DNA from: Bacteroidales bacterium | GTDB taxonomy: Bacteria > Bacteroidota > Bacteroidia > Bacteroidales > UBA932 | Length of the DNA stretch: 64,000 nt | Assembly: GCA_022648685.1 (NCBI GenBank) | Contig: JALCMW010000003.1 | Coordinates: forward strand, 124,001 to 188,000 | Reading direction: 5' to 3' | Notes under the pieces: model-generated | What the model was told of the DNA's origin: nothing | Database searches by the model: none | The model's input: the letters and a program-made list of their open reading frames with translations, nothing else | Program-made: the position numbers and the translations under genes | Part shown: positions 16,999 to 24,635 of the stretch, piece after piece | Numbering within the stretch: position 1 is the stretch's first letter | Layout: the number at the start of each line of letters is the position of its first letter

Positions 16999-18687
16999 AT
17001 GTTATCTTCCCTTAGAATTAGAAATTATGTATTGATTGACTCTCTGGAGATTGATTTTCCGGAGGGTTTAATTATTATTACGGGGGAGACAGGTGCCGGA
17101 AAATCCATCCTTCTCGGAGCTTTGTCGTTGGTTCTTGGTTCCAAGGCTGATTCTTCGATGATTTCAGACGGAGCCGATAGCTGCATCGTAGAAGCCGAAT
17201 TCGACCTTAAAGATGATATCCCGATACGTGAGATTCTCAAGGAAAATGAAATGGAATCTGATGACAACCGTCTTATAGTGAGAAGAGTCGTGAACGCTTC
17301 CGGACGCTCGCGTTCTTTCGTGAATGATTTTCCAGTCCCTGTATCTTTCCTGTCATCAATTTCATCCAAACTGCTTGATATCCATTCCCAGCATCAAACC
17401 TCCCTTTTGTCGGACGGCGGGTTCCGCCTGTCGATACTTGATTTTTTTGCGGGAGATGAAGAATTGCTTGCAGAATGCAAGGCTTCGTATATCAAGTTGA
17501 AGTCTTTGAAAAAACAATTAGCAGATGTTTCGGACAAGTTGTCTGCAATTGCTTCCGTGAAGGAATATAATGAAGCCCTGTTGAAACAGCTTGAGGATGC
17601 CAAACTGAGTGACGGGGAGATTGAAGAGCTGGAAACGGAACAAAAAAGACTTGCCAACGCTGAAGAAATCAAAGGGAATCTATATCAGGCCGAAGAACTT
17701 CTTTCCCCTTCGGATGAATCCGAGGAAAGCGGCCGGTTGTCGGTTGCCGCCGCTTTGAAAGAATCTGCAAGACTACTTGGAAAAGTCGGAAAAATTGTCC
17801 CTTCTGCTTCCGGATTGTCAGGGAGATTGGATTCCGCAAGATTGGAAATCGATGATATTGTCGAGTCCGTAGCCGATATGTCTTCCCATATTGAAGTTTC
17901 TCCCGACAGACTGGATATTGTCGAAGAAAGACTTTCCTTGTTGTACGAATTGATGAAAAAGCATTCATGCAGTACGATAGCTCAACTTATAACTGCCCGT
18001 GATTCCCTGTCTTCATCCCTGTTCGATTCGGAATCATTGGAAAAGGAACGGGATTCCCTTGAGAAAAGTATCGATTCGGAATCTTCGGTTCTGAAAGAGA
18101 TTGCTTCAGGATTACACGAAAAGAGATGCGGGGCTGCTGGACAATTGGCCTTATCAATCAGGGATTCAATCCGTTCCCTTGAACTGGAAAGATCCGTGTT
18201 TGAAGTAAAGGTGATTTCCGGTAAGGAGATTAATTCTTCCGGATATGATTCGGTTATTTTCATGTTTTCTTCTTCAGGGTATGATCCGGTAGATGTCGAA
18301 AAATGTGCATCCGGCGGTGAACTGTCCCGTATCATGTTGTGTCTGAAGTCGGTTCTTGCAAGATATACGAATATGCCGACGATGATATTCGATGAAATAG
18401 ATACCGGAGTTTCCGGAAGTGTGGCTGACAAGATGGGGTCCATGATTTGCGATATGGGGAAATATATGCAGGTTTTCGCCATTACCCATCTTCCTCAGGT
18501 AGCAGCAAAAGGCAGAGCCCATTACCTTGTTACGAAATCATTTGATAAAGTTGACGGGAAACCGGTATCTTCAATCAAGAAACTTACCGGAGATGAAAGG
18601 ATAATGGAAGTTGCGCGTATGCTCAGTGGTTCGGAGATAACCCCTGAAGCTATTGCAAATGCCAAGACTCTTCTTCTTTCCGCTTGA
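16999..18687 (+). CDS. recN: DNA repair ATPase RecN
   Basis: A 562-residue SMC-like ATPase acting in double-strand break repair. Walker A GETGAGKS is at residues 29-36, the central part is a long coiled coil, and the C-terminal head has the signature CASGGELSRIML, Walker B MIFDEIDTGVSG and the switch ITHLPQVAAKG. Length matches RecN. It starts six bases after rpoZ. Its last 38 bases overlap the end of the convergent LysM/PBP1 gene. In several Bacteroidetes coaBC sits between rpoZ and recN; it is missing here. Confidence 0.95.
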   Translation: MLSSLRIRNYVLIDSLEIDFPEGLIIITGETGAGKSILLGALSLVLGSKADSSMISDGADSCIVEAEFDLKDDIPIREILKENEMESDDNRLIVRRVVNASGRSRSFVNDFPVPVSFLSSISSKLLDIHSQHQTSLLSDGGFRLSILDFFAGDEELLAECKASYIKLKSLKKQLADVSDKLSAIASVKEYNEALLKQLEDAKLSDGEIEELETEQKRLANAEEIKGNLYQAEELLSPSDESEESGRLSVAAALKESARLLGKVGKIVPSASGLSGRLDSARLEIDDIVESVADMSSHIEVSPDRLDIVEERLSLLYELMKKHSCSTIAQLITARDSLSSSLFDSESLEKERDSLEKSIDSESSVLKEIASGLHEKRCGAAGQLALSIRDSIRSLELERSVFEVKVISGKEINSSGYDSVIFMFSSSGYDPVDVEKCASGGELSRIMLCLKSVLARYTNMPTMIFDEIDTGVSGSVADKMGSMICDMGKYMQVFAITHLPQVAAKGRAHYLVTKSFDKVDGKPVSSIKKLTGDERIMEVARMLSGSEITPEAIANAKTLLLSA

Positions 18688-20353
18688 CTTCTGTTACCGT
18701 ATAATCAGGATTGTAAACGAATCTCCTTACGGCGCTGTTGATATAACCCCCGTTCCCTGCTTTTTTCATCTTGAAGTCCGATTGAAGGGCTGAATTCTCG
18801 ATATCAGTCTTTGCCGGGAAATGTTTTCCGTAATCGGAATACATCTTGATAAAATAATGGGCGATATCATAGCCCTGGAATGCGAATTGCGATGGCTCCG
18901 TATTGAAAAGCGATCTGTAGTCGAGTACGAACCTTTCCACTTCCGGATCATTGTAATTGATGAAATATGAGGCGGATACGTGCATGCTTACCTTATGGTA
19001 ATTATCGACTTCAATGGTGTCGAAAGTCAAAATCTTTGAAGGACTGTAAAGAATTACGTTGAACCCGTCATGCTCCATAAGACTCAGGTTCCTTACCGCG
19101 TCATTGGCGAATGCTTCGCTTTCCGAAGCTATTATTACTCTGTTAGCCGATCCTTTGTCCATAACGGATTTGAGCATATCGTATACATTACGGCTTTCGA
19201 ATATTGTATAGGAAACTGTTTTGACCGATATTCCGGATTTGACGAGGTTTTCTTTGATGGTATTGGCCGATGCAGGACTTTTTGCCCCTTTTTCCGAAAG
19301 CAGAATGATTCTGTCTCCGTTTCTCATATCCTCCCTTATCCAGTCTGCAATGTCTTTGTATTGGTTCTCGTATGGAGTTGGTGCTTGTATAACGTTTTCG
19401 TGCGAATATGCAAGATAACCGGCCTTGGGATCCAGAGGGGAAATGATGAAAGCGGACGGAGGACATAAATCCAGAGTCTTGACGATCTCCGAAGATGAGA
19501 AAGGCCCGATTATCAGGTCGCTTTCCCTTATCCTATCTTGAGATATACGGGAAGTTTCTCCCCCTACATCATACACCGCCAGATCGGTGCCGATCCCTTC
19601 TTTGCCCAGATTCCTGACAGCCAGCAATGCTCCGCAATAAAAGTCCATGCTGTTGTCATTTACCTTGTTTTCCGTGTTAAGTGGAAGCAAAAGCGTCGCT
19701 TTGACATTATGTCTCGAGAGTTTGAAAGTAAGACCTCCGTTTTTATTATCGGCAGGTTTTTCTGATGTATGGTTGAATGCGGTTTCGTTGCTTGTTTTCC
19801 TATTTTCGTTCTCGGAATCCGGTTGCTTTTCCAGACTTTCAGGTACGGTGGGTATTTTTATTTTCTGCTTCCTGGTTACCGTCCTGTCTTTCATTCCATT
19901 GAATTTCATTATTACATCAGCAGGAATGTTGTATTTTTTGGCTATGTCATCCAAATCTTCATACCATTTAACTATATGGTAAAAGTAATCATCTTTCGGC
20001 TTCTTGTTTTCATTCCCGACAGGGGGTGTTGCATTCGGGACACCGGTATTCTGACTCTGCAATTCTTGTGAAGATGTAACCGGAATCATCAATATCTGAT
20101 TTTTCTTTAACCCTTCTTTTTCCAGATCAAGGAGAGGATTCGCATCATATATTTCCTGAACAGTTACTCCGTATGCTTTTGCAATGGAAAACAACGTTTG
20201 TTTTTCCAAGACGATATGGGAATAATAGATTTTTCCGTTATTCCTGACCTTTTCTTTGGAAACGATAACCGGCGTCTGGACATAATTCTGTGAATTTGCC
20301 GATGCCGCAGTTATAAATAACAGGAAAATTAAAATTGATATATTCCTTTTCAT
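18650..20353 (-). CDS. Secreted protein with two LysM domains and a type 1 periplasmic-binding-protein domain
   Basis: I place the start at MKRNISILIFLLF (567 residues), which opens a clear signal peptide ending near SANSQ; the frame extends ten codons further but into the upstream gene. Two LysM-like modules follow (about residues 40-90 and 120-165; QTLFSIAKAYGVTVQEIY is the first core). After a low-complexity linker comes a PBP1-type fold (about 210-560; FYCGALLAVRNLG, GPFSSSEIV). The combination suggests a peptidoglycan-associated ligand-binding protein. No ABC transporter genes are near, so a transport role is doubtful. Last gene of an operon with ompH and a glycosyltransferase. Confidence 0.75.
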   Translation of the reverse strand: MKRNISILIFLLFITAASANSQNYVQTPVIVSKEKVRNNGKIYYSHIVLEKQTLFSIAKAYGVTVQEIYDANPLLDLEKEGLKKNQILMIPVTSSQELQSQNTGVPNATPPVGNENKKPKDDYFYHIVKWYEDLDDIAKKYNIPADVIMKFNGMKDRTVTRKQKIKIPTVPESLEKQPDSENENRKTSNETAFNHTSEKPADNKNGGLTFKLSRHNVKATLLLPLNTENKVNDNSMDFYCGALLAVRNLGKEGIGTDLAVYDVGGETSRISQDRIRESDLIIGPFSSSEIVKTLDLCPPSAFIISPLDPKAGYLAYSHENVIQAPTPYENQYKDIADWIREDMRNGDRIILLSEKGAKSPASANTIKENLVKSGISVKTVSYTIFESRNVYDMLKSVMDKGSANRVIIASESEAFANDAVRNLSLMEHDGFNVILYSPSKILTFDTIEVDNYHKVSMHVSASYFINYNDPEVERFVLDYRSLFNTEPSQFAFQGYDIAHYFIKMYSDYGKHFPAKTDIENSALQSDFKMKKAGNGGYINSAVRRFVYNPDYTVTEVKRKEEESWHLQ

Positions 20354-20357
20354 AATT

Positions 20358-21482
20358 CTAAGCCAGTTTATCTGCAAAGTCAAGCAGACCTTTGCAGAAA
20401 GTACTCCAGGAAAGCCGTATTTTCTCTTTGCGGATATTTTCTGAGCACATATCCCTTATCAACGGATTCCTGAAATAATTCAATATCTCCTTTCTTATAA
20501 TTTCAGGAGTAGCTTTTTCCGCTACAATTCCCGTACCTTTATCCCCGATCGTTTCTTTGAGACCTCCGACATCGGTTACTATCATTGGTACTTCGAAATG
20601 GTAGGAGATGGAACTTATTCCGCTCTGGGTTGCACTTCTGTATGGCAGGACAGTTACATCGGCGGCAGAGAAATATTCTTTCACCTCGGAGTCCCTGATA
20701 TATTTCGGAAATACTTTTATTCTGTCCTTTCCGGCGAATCCGTCAATTATTTTCCGATATTTGTCGAAAGATCCGTAAGGCTCCCCAGCTACGATCAATT
20801 GGAATCCTTCATCGAGGTCCTTGAACGCATCTATAAGGATGTCAAGACCTTTGTAATCCCGGATCAATCCGAAAAACAAAATATTCTTTTTCCCAGGCAT
20901 GAGACCCAGTGCTTTTTCAGCTGCGGATCTCGGGATCCTGTCTCCGAAATGTGAATATAAGGGATGTGGAAGTATGGTGTATTCAGCTTCTGATTTCAAT
21001 GCTTTGAGATCTTCGGCGACTTCGCTGCACATCGCTATATAACCGTCACATCCGGATATGAAATACCGGGTCAGAGGGGTGTCGAAAAATCTTTTTTCGT
21101 GGGGGATCACATTATCAAGGATAGGGATGACCTTGCATTCCTTTTTCATATGTCTTGCCACAAATCCGAGCGACGGTGCGAAATAGGACATCCAGTATTT
21201 CATTATCAGGATATCGGGATCCCACTTCCGGATTGCTTTTGCAGCGGAAATATATGAAAAAGGATTAGCCGTATCCAATACGGGAGTATTCTCTACCGGA
21301 ACGGCTTCATCTTCTTCAGTCACGTATTGGGTTTTTCCCGGAAACAGGAAATCGGGATATTGCCGTTTGAAATTAAAAGCTTTGACTATATTGCTTTTGC
21401 TCAGTTCTTCGAACATATCCGCGTTAAACTGGGCAATTCCCCCCCTGTAAGGGTAAAAGCTTGACAATATGGCGATTCTCAA
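20358..21482 (-). CDS. Glycosyltransferase, GT4 family
   Basis: A 374-residue GT-B fold enzyme. The N-terminal GGIAQFN glycine loop, the C-terminal nucleotide-sugar-binding domain (FFGLIRDYKGLDILIDAF) and the later EVPMIVTDVGGLKE and a Glu-containing loop fit the GT4 retaining family. It probably transfers a sugar to a cell-envelope glycan or lipid; donor and acceptor are unknown. It lies four bases from each neighbour in an operon, between an OmpH-like protein and a LysM protein, which supports an envelope function. Confidence 0.85.
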   Translation of the reverse strand: MRIAILSSFYPYRGGIAQFNADMFEELSKSNIVKAFNFKRQYPDFLFPGKTQYVTEEDEAVPVENTPVLDTANPFSYISAAKAIRKWDPDILIMKYWMSYFAPSLGFVARHMKKECKVIPILDNVIPHEKRFFDTPLTRYFISGCDGYIAMCSEVAEDLKALKSEAEYTILPHPLYSHFGDRIPRSAAEKALGLMPGKKNILFFGLIRDYKGLDILIDAFKDLDEGFQLIVAGEPYGSFDKYRKIIDGFAGKDRIKVFPKYIRDSEVKEYFSAADVTVLPYRSATQSGISSISYHFEVPMIVTDVGGLKETIGDKGTGIVAEKATPEIIRKEILNYFRNPLIRDMCSENIRKEKIRLSWSTFCKGLLDFADKLA

Positions 21483-21486
21483 TATA

Positions 21487-22155
21487 TTATTTCGTTTTGT
21501 TGCTGTTCTTGTCGCTTGAAACGGAAGTTATGTCCTTCTTGCCTTTGTTCTTTACATAGTCTTCATTCAGGCGTGCGAGAAGATCATCAGTGATGTCGAG
21601 AGACGTGTCTCCGGCCACTACCGGGGAAGGCATGACGTCTCCTTGCGTTGCGATAATCATGGCATAATGTTTTTCCTCGTTATATTTATCCAGGAATGTC
21701 TTTATCGCATCACCGATCTGATTCATCATTACCTGCTGCTCTTCGTTTATTTTCTGTTGTTGCTGATTGGCATACAGATTGAAATCATTCTGCTGTTTCT
21801 TTAATTTTTGTCCTTGTATTTCAGCTACCGAACTTGTCAGCAAGCCCTTGTTGATCTTTTCCTGGAATATGTTTACGTCGCTCTGGAGTTTGTTTCCTCT
21901 TCTTGTAACTTCATCGGATATACCCTGGACTTTTGTTTCGACCACGGATCTGAGATCGTTAGCCATATCATATTCGTTGAGGACTCTGTCCAGATTGAAG
22001 TATACGTATGCTCCTTTCTCGATGGTGGCTTCAGCAGCGTTATTATCGGCTTTCGAGGCTTTTTTGCTGCCGGATGAACCGAAAATTGAGAATATTCCCA
22101 ATACGACAACCGCTGCAAGAGCGATTATACTCAAAATCAAAGGTGTGTTTTTCAT
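21487..22155 (-). CDS. OmpH/Skp-family periplasmic chaperone-like protein
   Basis: A 222-residue protein with an N-terminal transmembrane segment (residues about 5-25), the OmpH start pattern AYVYFNLDRVLNEY, then a long Gln/Lys-rich coiled coil (about 85-160). Skp/OmpH proteins hold unfolded outer-membrane proteins in the periplasm. Unlike the second OmpH protein at 27.3 kb it appears membrane-anchored rather than cleaved. First gene of the operon driven from within the end of pdxJ. Confidence 0.82.
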   Translation of the reverse strand: MKNTPLILSIIALAAVVVLGIFSIFGSSGSKKASKADNNAAEATIEKGAYVYFNLDRVLNEYDMANDLRSVVETKVQGISDEVTRRGNKLQSDVNIFQEKINKGLLTSSVAEIQGQKLKKQQNDFNLYANQQQQKINEEQQVMMNQIGDAIKTFLDKYNEEKHYAMIIATQGDVMPSPVVAGDTSLDITDDLLARLNEDYVKNKGKKDITSVSSDKNSNKTK

Positions 22156-22214
22156 TTTTTTACGGATAATATGATTTATGATCTTTTGAAAATCCTAATT
22201 CGAATGAGATTATG

Positions 22215-22247
22215 CAAAATTATAAATTTAATTTGATCTTTGACAAA
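22215..22247 (-). promoter_or_regulatory. Promoter of the ompH-glycosyltransferase-LysM operon
   Basis: On the minus strand, TTTG (22244-22247), a 21-base spacer and TAATTTTG (22215-22222) fit the Bacteroidetes consensus. The promoter overlaps the last codons of pdxJ. Confidence 0.65.
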
Positions 22248-22942
22248 TATGCCTTTATCGTTTTCTCAAGACCCATATAAAGGGCATCGCATATTACGGC
22301 ATGCCCTATGGACACTTCGGCTGTCCATGGTATCGTTCTTATGAAGTATTCGAGATTGTCCAGATTCAAATCATGTCCGGCGTTTACTCCCAATCCGCAT
22401 TCTTTTGCCTTCTTTGCAGTTTCCAGATATCCGGCAATGGCATTTTCCTTTCCTTTTTCATATTCCGCCGCATATCCTGCGGTATATAACTCTACTCTGT
22501 CGCAGCCGCATTCGGCCGCTCCTTCGGCCATCGCAGGATCGGGATCGATGAATATCGATGCTCTTATCCCGTTGGATTTGAGCTTGCCGCAGATGTCGCT
22601 CAGAAAAGATTTGTTTTTTATCGTATCCCATCCGGAGTTTGAAGTTATGGCATCCGGAGCATCGGGGACAAGCGTCACCTGGGACGGTTTTGTTTCCAGA
22701 ACCAGATCCATGAATTTGGGAATAGGATTTCCTTCTATGTTGAATTCGGTTTTTATCAATGGTTTCAATGCCCATACGTCCGAGTATCTTATATGTCTTT
22801 CGTCAGGCCTGGGATGCACGGTTATGCCTTCGGCACCGAACTTTTCGCAGTCGACGGCGGCTTTTTCAACATCGGGCATGTTCCCTCCGCGTGCATTTCT
22901 TATGGTTGCAATCTTATTTATATTGACACTGAATCTTGTCAT
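22220..22942 (-). CDS. pdxJ: Pyridoxine 5'-phosphate synthase
   Basis: A 240-residue TIM-barrel enzyme that condenses 1-deoxyxylulose-5-phosphate with 3-amino-2-oxopropyl phosphate in vitamin B6 synthesis. Recognisable motifs are SVNINKIATIRNARGG at the start, ITVHPRPDERHI, TLVPDAP, RVELYTAGYA and GLGVNAGHDLN. Length is typical. Divergent from nadK. A TATTTTTG box on its strand about 35 bases upstream may be its -7 element. Confidence 0.95.
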   Translation of the reverse strand: MTRFSVNINKIATIRNARGGNMPDVEKAAVDCEKFGAEGITVHPRPDERHIRYSDVWALKPLIKTEFNIEGNPIPKFMDLVLETKPSQVTLVPDAPDAITSNSGWDTIKNKSFLSDICGKLKSNGIRASIFIDPDPAMAEGAAECGCDRVELYTAGYAAEYEKGKENAIAGYLETAKKAKECGLGVNAGHDLNLDNLEYFIRTIPWTAEVSIGHAVICDALYMGLEKTIKAYLSKIKLNL

Positions 22943-23056
22943 GACTTTAAATGTTTTTCCAATTGCTATGACAAAAATAGGTATTATTGTTCAAACTTTA
23001 TAAATATTGTTTTAATTTTGAAGGGTAATTTCAAAATAATTAAGAACATCGAAATA

Positions 23057-23890
23057 ATGAGACTGGCTGTATATGTTAAGAATCCGATGCTGAGAAAAGA
23101 CGTAAGATTCTCCGAATTGGAACTCAAACTTCGCAATGCTGGCTGCGAACTTTACGATATAGAGTTTGGAAAGGATTTGAAGCCTGATACCGATGCTTTG
23201 CTGAGCATCGGAGGTGACGGTACTTTCCTTTCTGCTTCCAAGCGCGTAAGCGACAGCGGTATACCTGTCCTTGGCGTAAATATGGGACGGCTCGGCTTTC
23301 TGTCCGAGTATTGCCCGGATGATATTGTCGGCCCTCTGCTTGCAGGAGACTATACCCTTGAAGACCGTACACTGCTTAAAGCTTGCGTAACTGACATTAA
23401 AGGTGTTCCCGTCGATTCTTCTTTATATCCTTATGCTTTGAACGAAGTGACCGTTCACAGACTCGGTCCCGCCATGCTTGGCATTGATGTGACGATGAAT
23501 GGTGAAAATCTTCCCACATATTGGGCGGACGGCCTTCTGGTGGCTACAAGTTCCGGTTCCACAGCTTATTCCCTTAGCGCCGGAGGCCCCATATGCACTC
23601 CTGATTCAAAAGTCCTTATCATAGCTCCCATAGCTCCGCATAATCTTAATGCAAGGCCTCTTATCGTCCCCGATTCTTCCGTGATATCCGTGAAAATGCG
23701 TTCACGGGATGACACAATCATGGTCACACTTGATAATAGAAGTGTTGTTACAAGCCCTGATGTGGAAATCTCAGTATCGATGGCACAGTTTTCGCTAAAA
23801 AGAATCCGGCTCAATAAATCGAATTTTATTCGGGCTTTGACCGCAAAACTGTTCTGGGGCGAAGATTTCCGGAACGGCGGAGAACAATAA
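23057..23890 (+). CDS. nadK: NAD kinase
   Basis: I place the start at ATG 23057 (MRLAVYVKNPMLRK), giving 277 residues; the longer open frame to the left overlaps pdxJ and is not conserved in character. The NAD kinase motifs SIGGDGTFL (GGDG with catalytic Asp), NMGRLGFL, ATSSGSTAYSLSAGGPI and the C-terminal beta-sandwich are present. The enzyme makes NADP from NAD and ATP or polyphosphate. First gene of an operon with uppS, bamA and ompH. Confidence 0.93.
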   Translation: MRLAVYVKNPMLRKDVRFSELELKLRNAGCELYDIEFGKDLKPDTDALLSIGGDGTFLSASKRVSDSGIPVLGVNMGRLGFLSEYCPDDIVGPLLAGDYTLEDRTLLKACVTDIKGVPVDSSLYPYALNEVTVHRLGPAMLGIDVTMNGENLPTYWADGLLVATSSGSTAYSLSAGGPICTPDSKVLIIAPIAPHNLNARPLIVPDSSVISVKMRSRDDTIMVTLDNRSVVTSPDVEISVSMAQFSLKRIRLNKSNFIRALTAKLFWGEDFRNGGEQ

Positions 23891-23897
23891 TCTTATT

Positions 23898-24614
23898 ATG
23901 GAATGTAAGTTAAAAGTCCCGGTTCATGTTTCCATTATAATGGACGGTAACGGACGATGGGCGGAACAGAGAGGAAAAGAACGGTTTTACGGCCATTCCG
24001 AAGGTGTGGAAAGTGTCCGTGCTTGCACCGCTGCTGCAGAAAAGGAAGGCGTAAAATATCTGTCTTTGTTCGCTTTTTCGGAAGAAAACTGGAATCGCCC
24101 CGAGAATGAGGTAAGCAGTCTTATGGAACTTATGCTCGATTCCCTGCAGCAGGAATGCCGGGATTTGTGCAAAAACGGAGTCAGACTTCTTATTCTTGGA
24201 AACAGATCCCGTCTTAGCGACAGATTGAATTCCGTAATAGATAATGTGGTTGCAAAAACGAGCGGCAATACCGGAATCACTTTGATAATCTTTATGAGTT
24301 ACAGCGGCAAGTGGGACATCCTTCAGGCTGCTAAAAAATTCGCTGAAGATTATGCAGGCGGGCTCGGTTCCGAACTTTCGCAAATGGAAACAGGCGGATT
24401 CGACAAATATCTGGTTACTTCGGGAATTCCTGACCCGGATCTTATTATCAGGACTTCGGGGGAAGAAAGAATGAGTAATTATCTGCTTTGGCAGGGGGCT
24501 TATTCCGAATTGTTGTTTGTCGATACCCTCTGGCCGGATTTCAGGGAAGCTGAATTCCACAAGGCTTTGGTTGAATATTCCAAGCGAGATCGACGTTATG
24601 GAAATCATAAATAA
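23898..24614 (+). CDS. uppS: Isoprenyl transferase (undecaprenyl diphosphate synthase)
   Basis: A 238-residue cis-prenyltransferase that builds the C55 lipid carrier for peptidoglycan and other glycans. The pyrophosphate-binding IMDGNGRWAEQRG holds the catalytic Asp16, FAFSEENWNRP is the conserved second motif, and RTSGEERMSNYLLWQ the C-terminal one. It starts seven bases after nadK. Confidence 0.95.
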   Translation: MECKLKVPVHVSIIMDGNGRWAEQRGKERFYGHSEGVESVRACTAAAEKEGVKYLSLFAFSEENWNRPENEVSSLMELMLDSLQQECRDLCKNGVRLLILGNRSRLSDRLNSVIDNVVAKTSGNTGITLIIFMSYSGKWDILQAAKKFAEDYAGGLGSELSQMETGGFDKYLVTSGIPDPDLIIRTSGEERMSNYLLWQGAYSELLFVDTLWPDFREAEFHKALVEYSKRDRRYGNHK

Positions 24615-24635
24615 TTCGTATATTTGTATTCTTGT

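Noticed and set aside
22793..23056. N-terminal extension of nadK
   Set aside because: The upstream frame overlaps pdxJ antisense and lacks NAD-kinase character; ATG 23057 gives the normal length.
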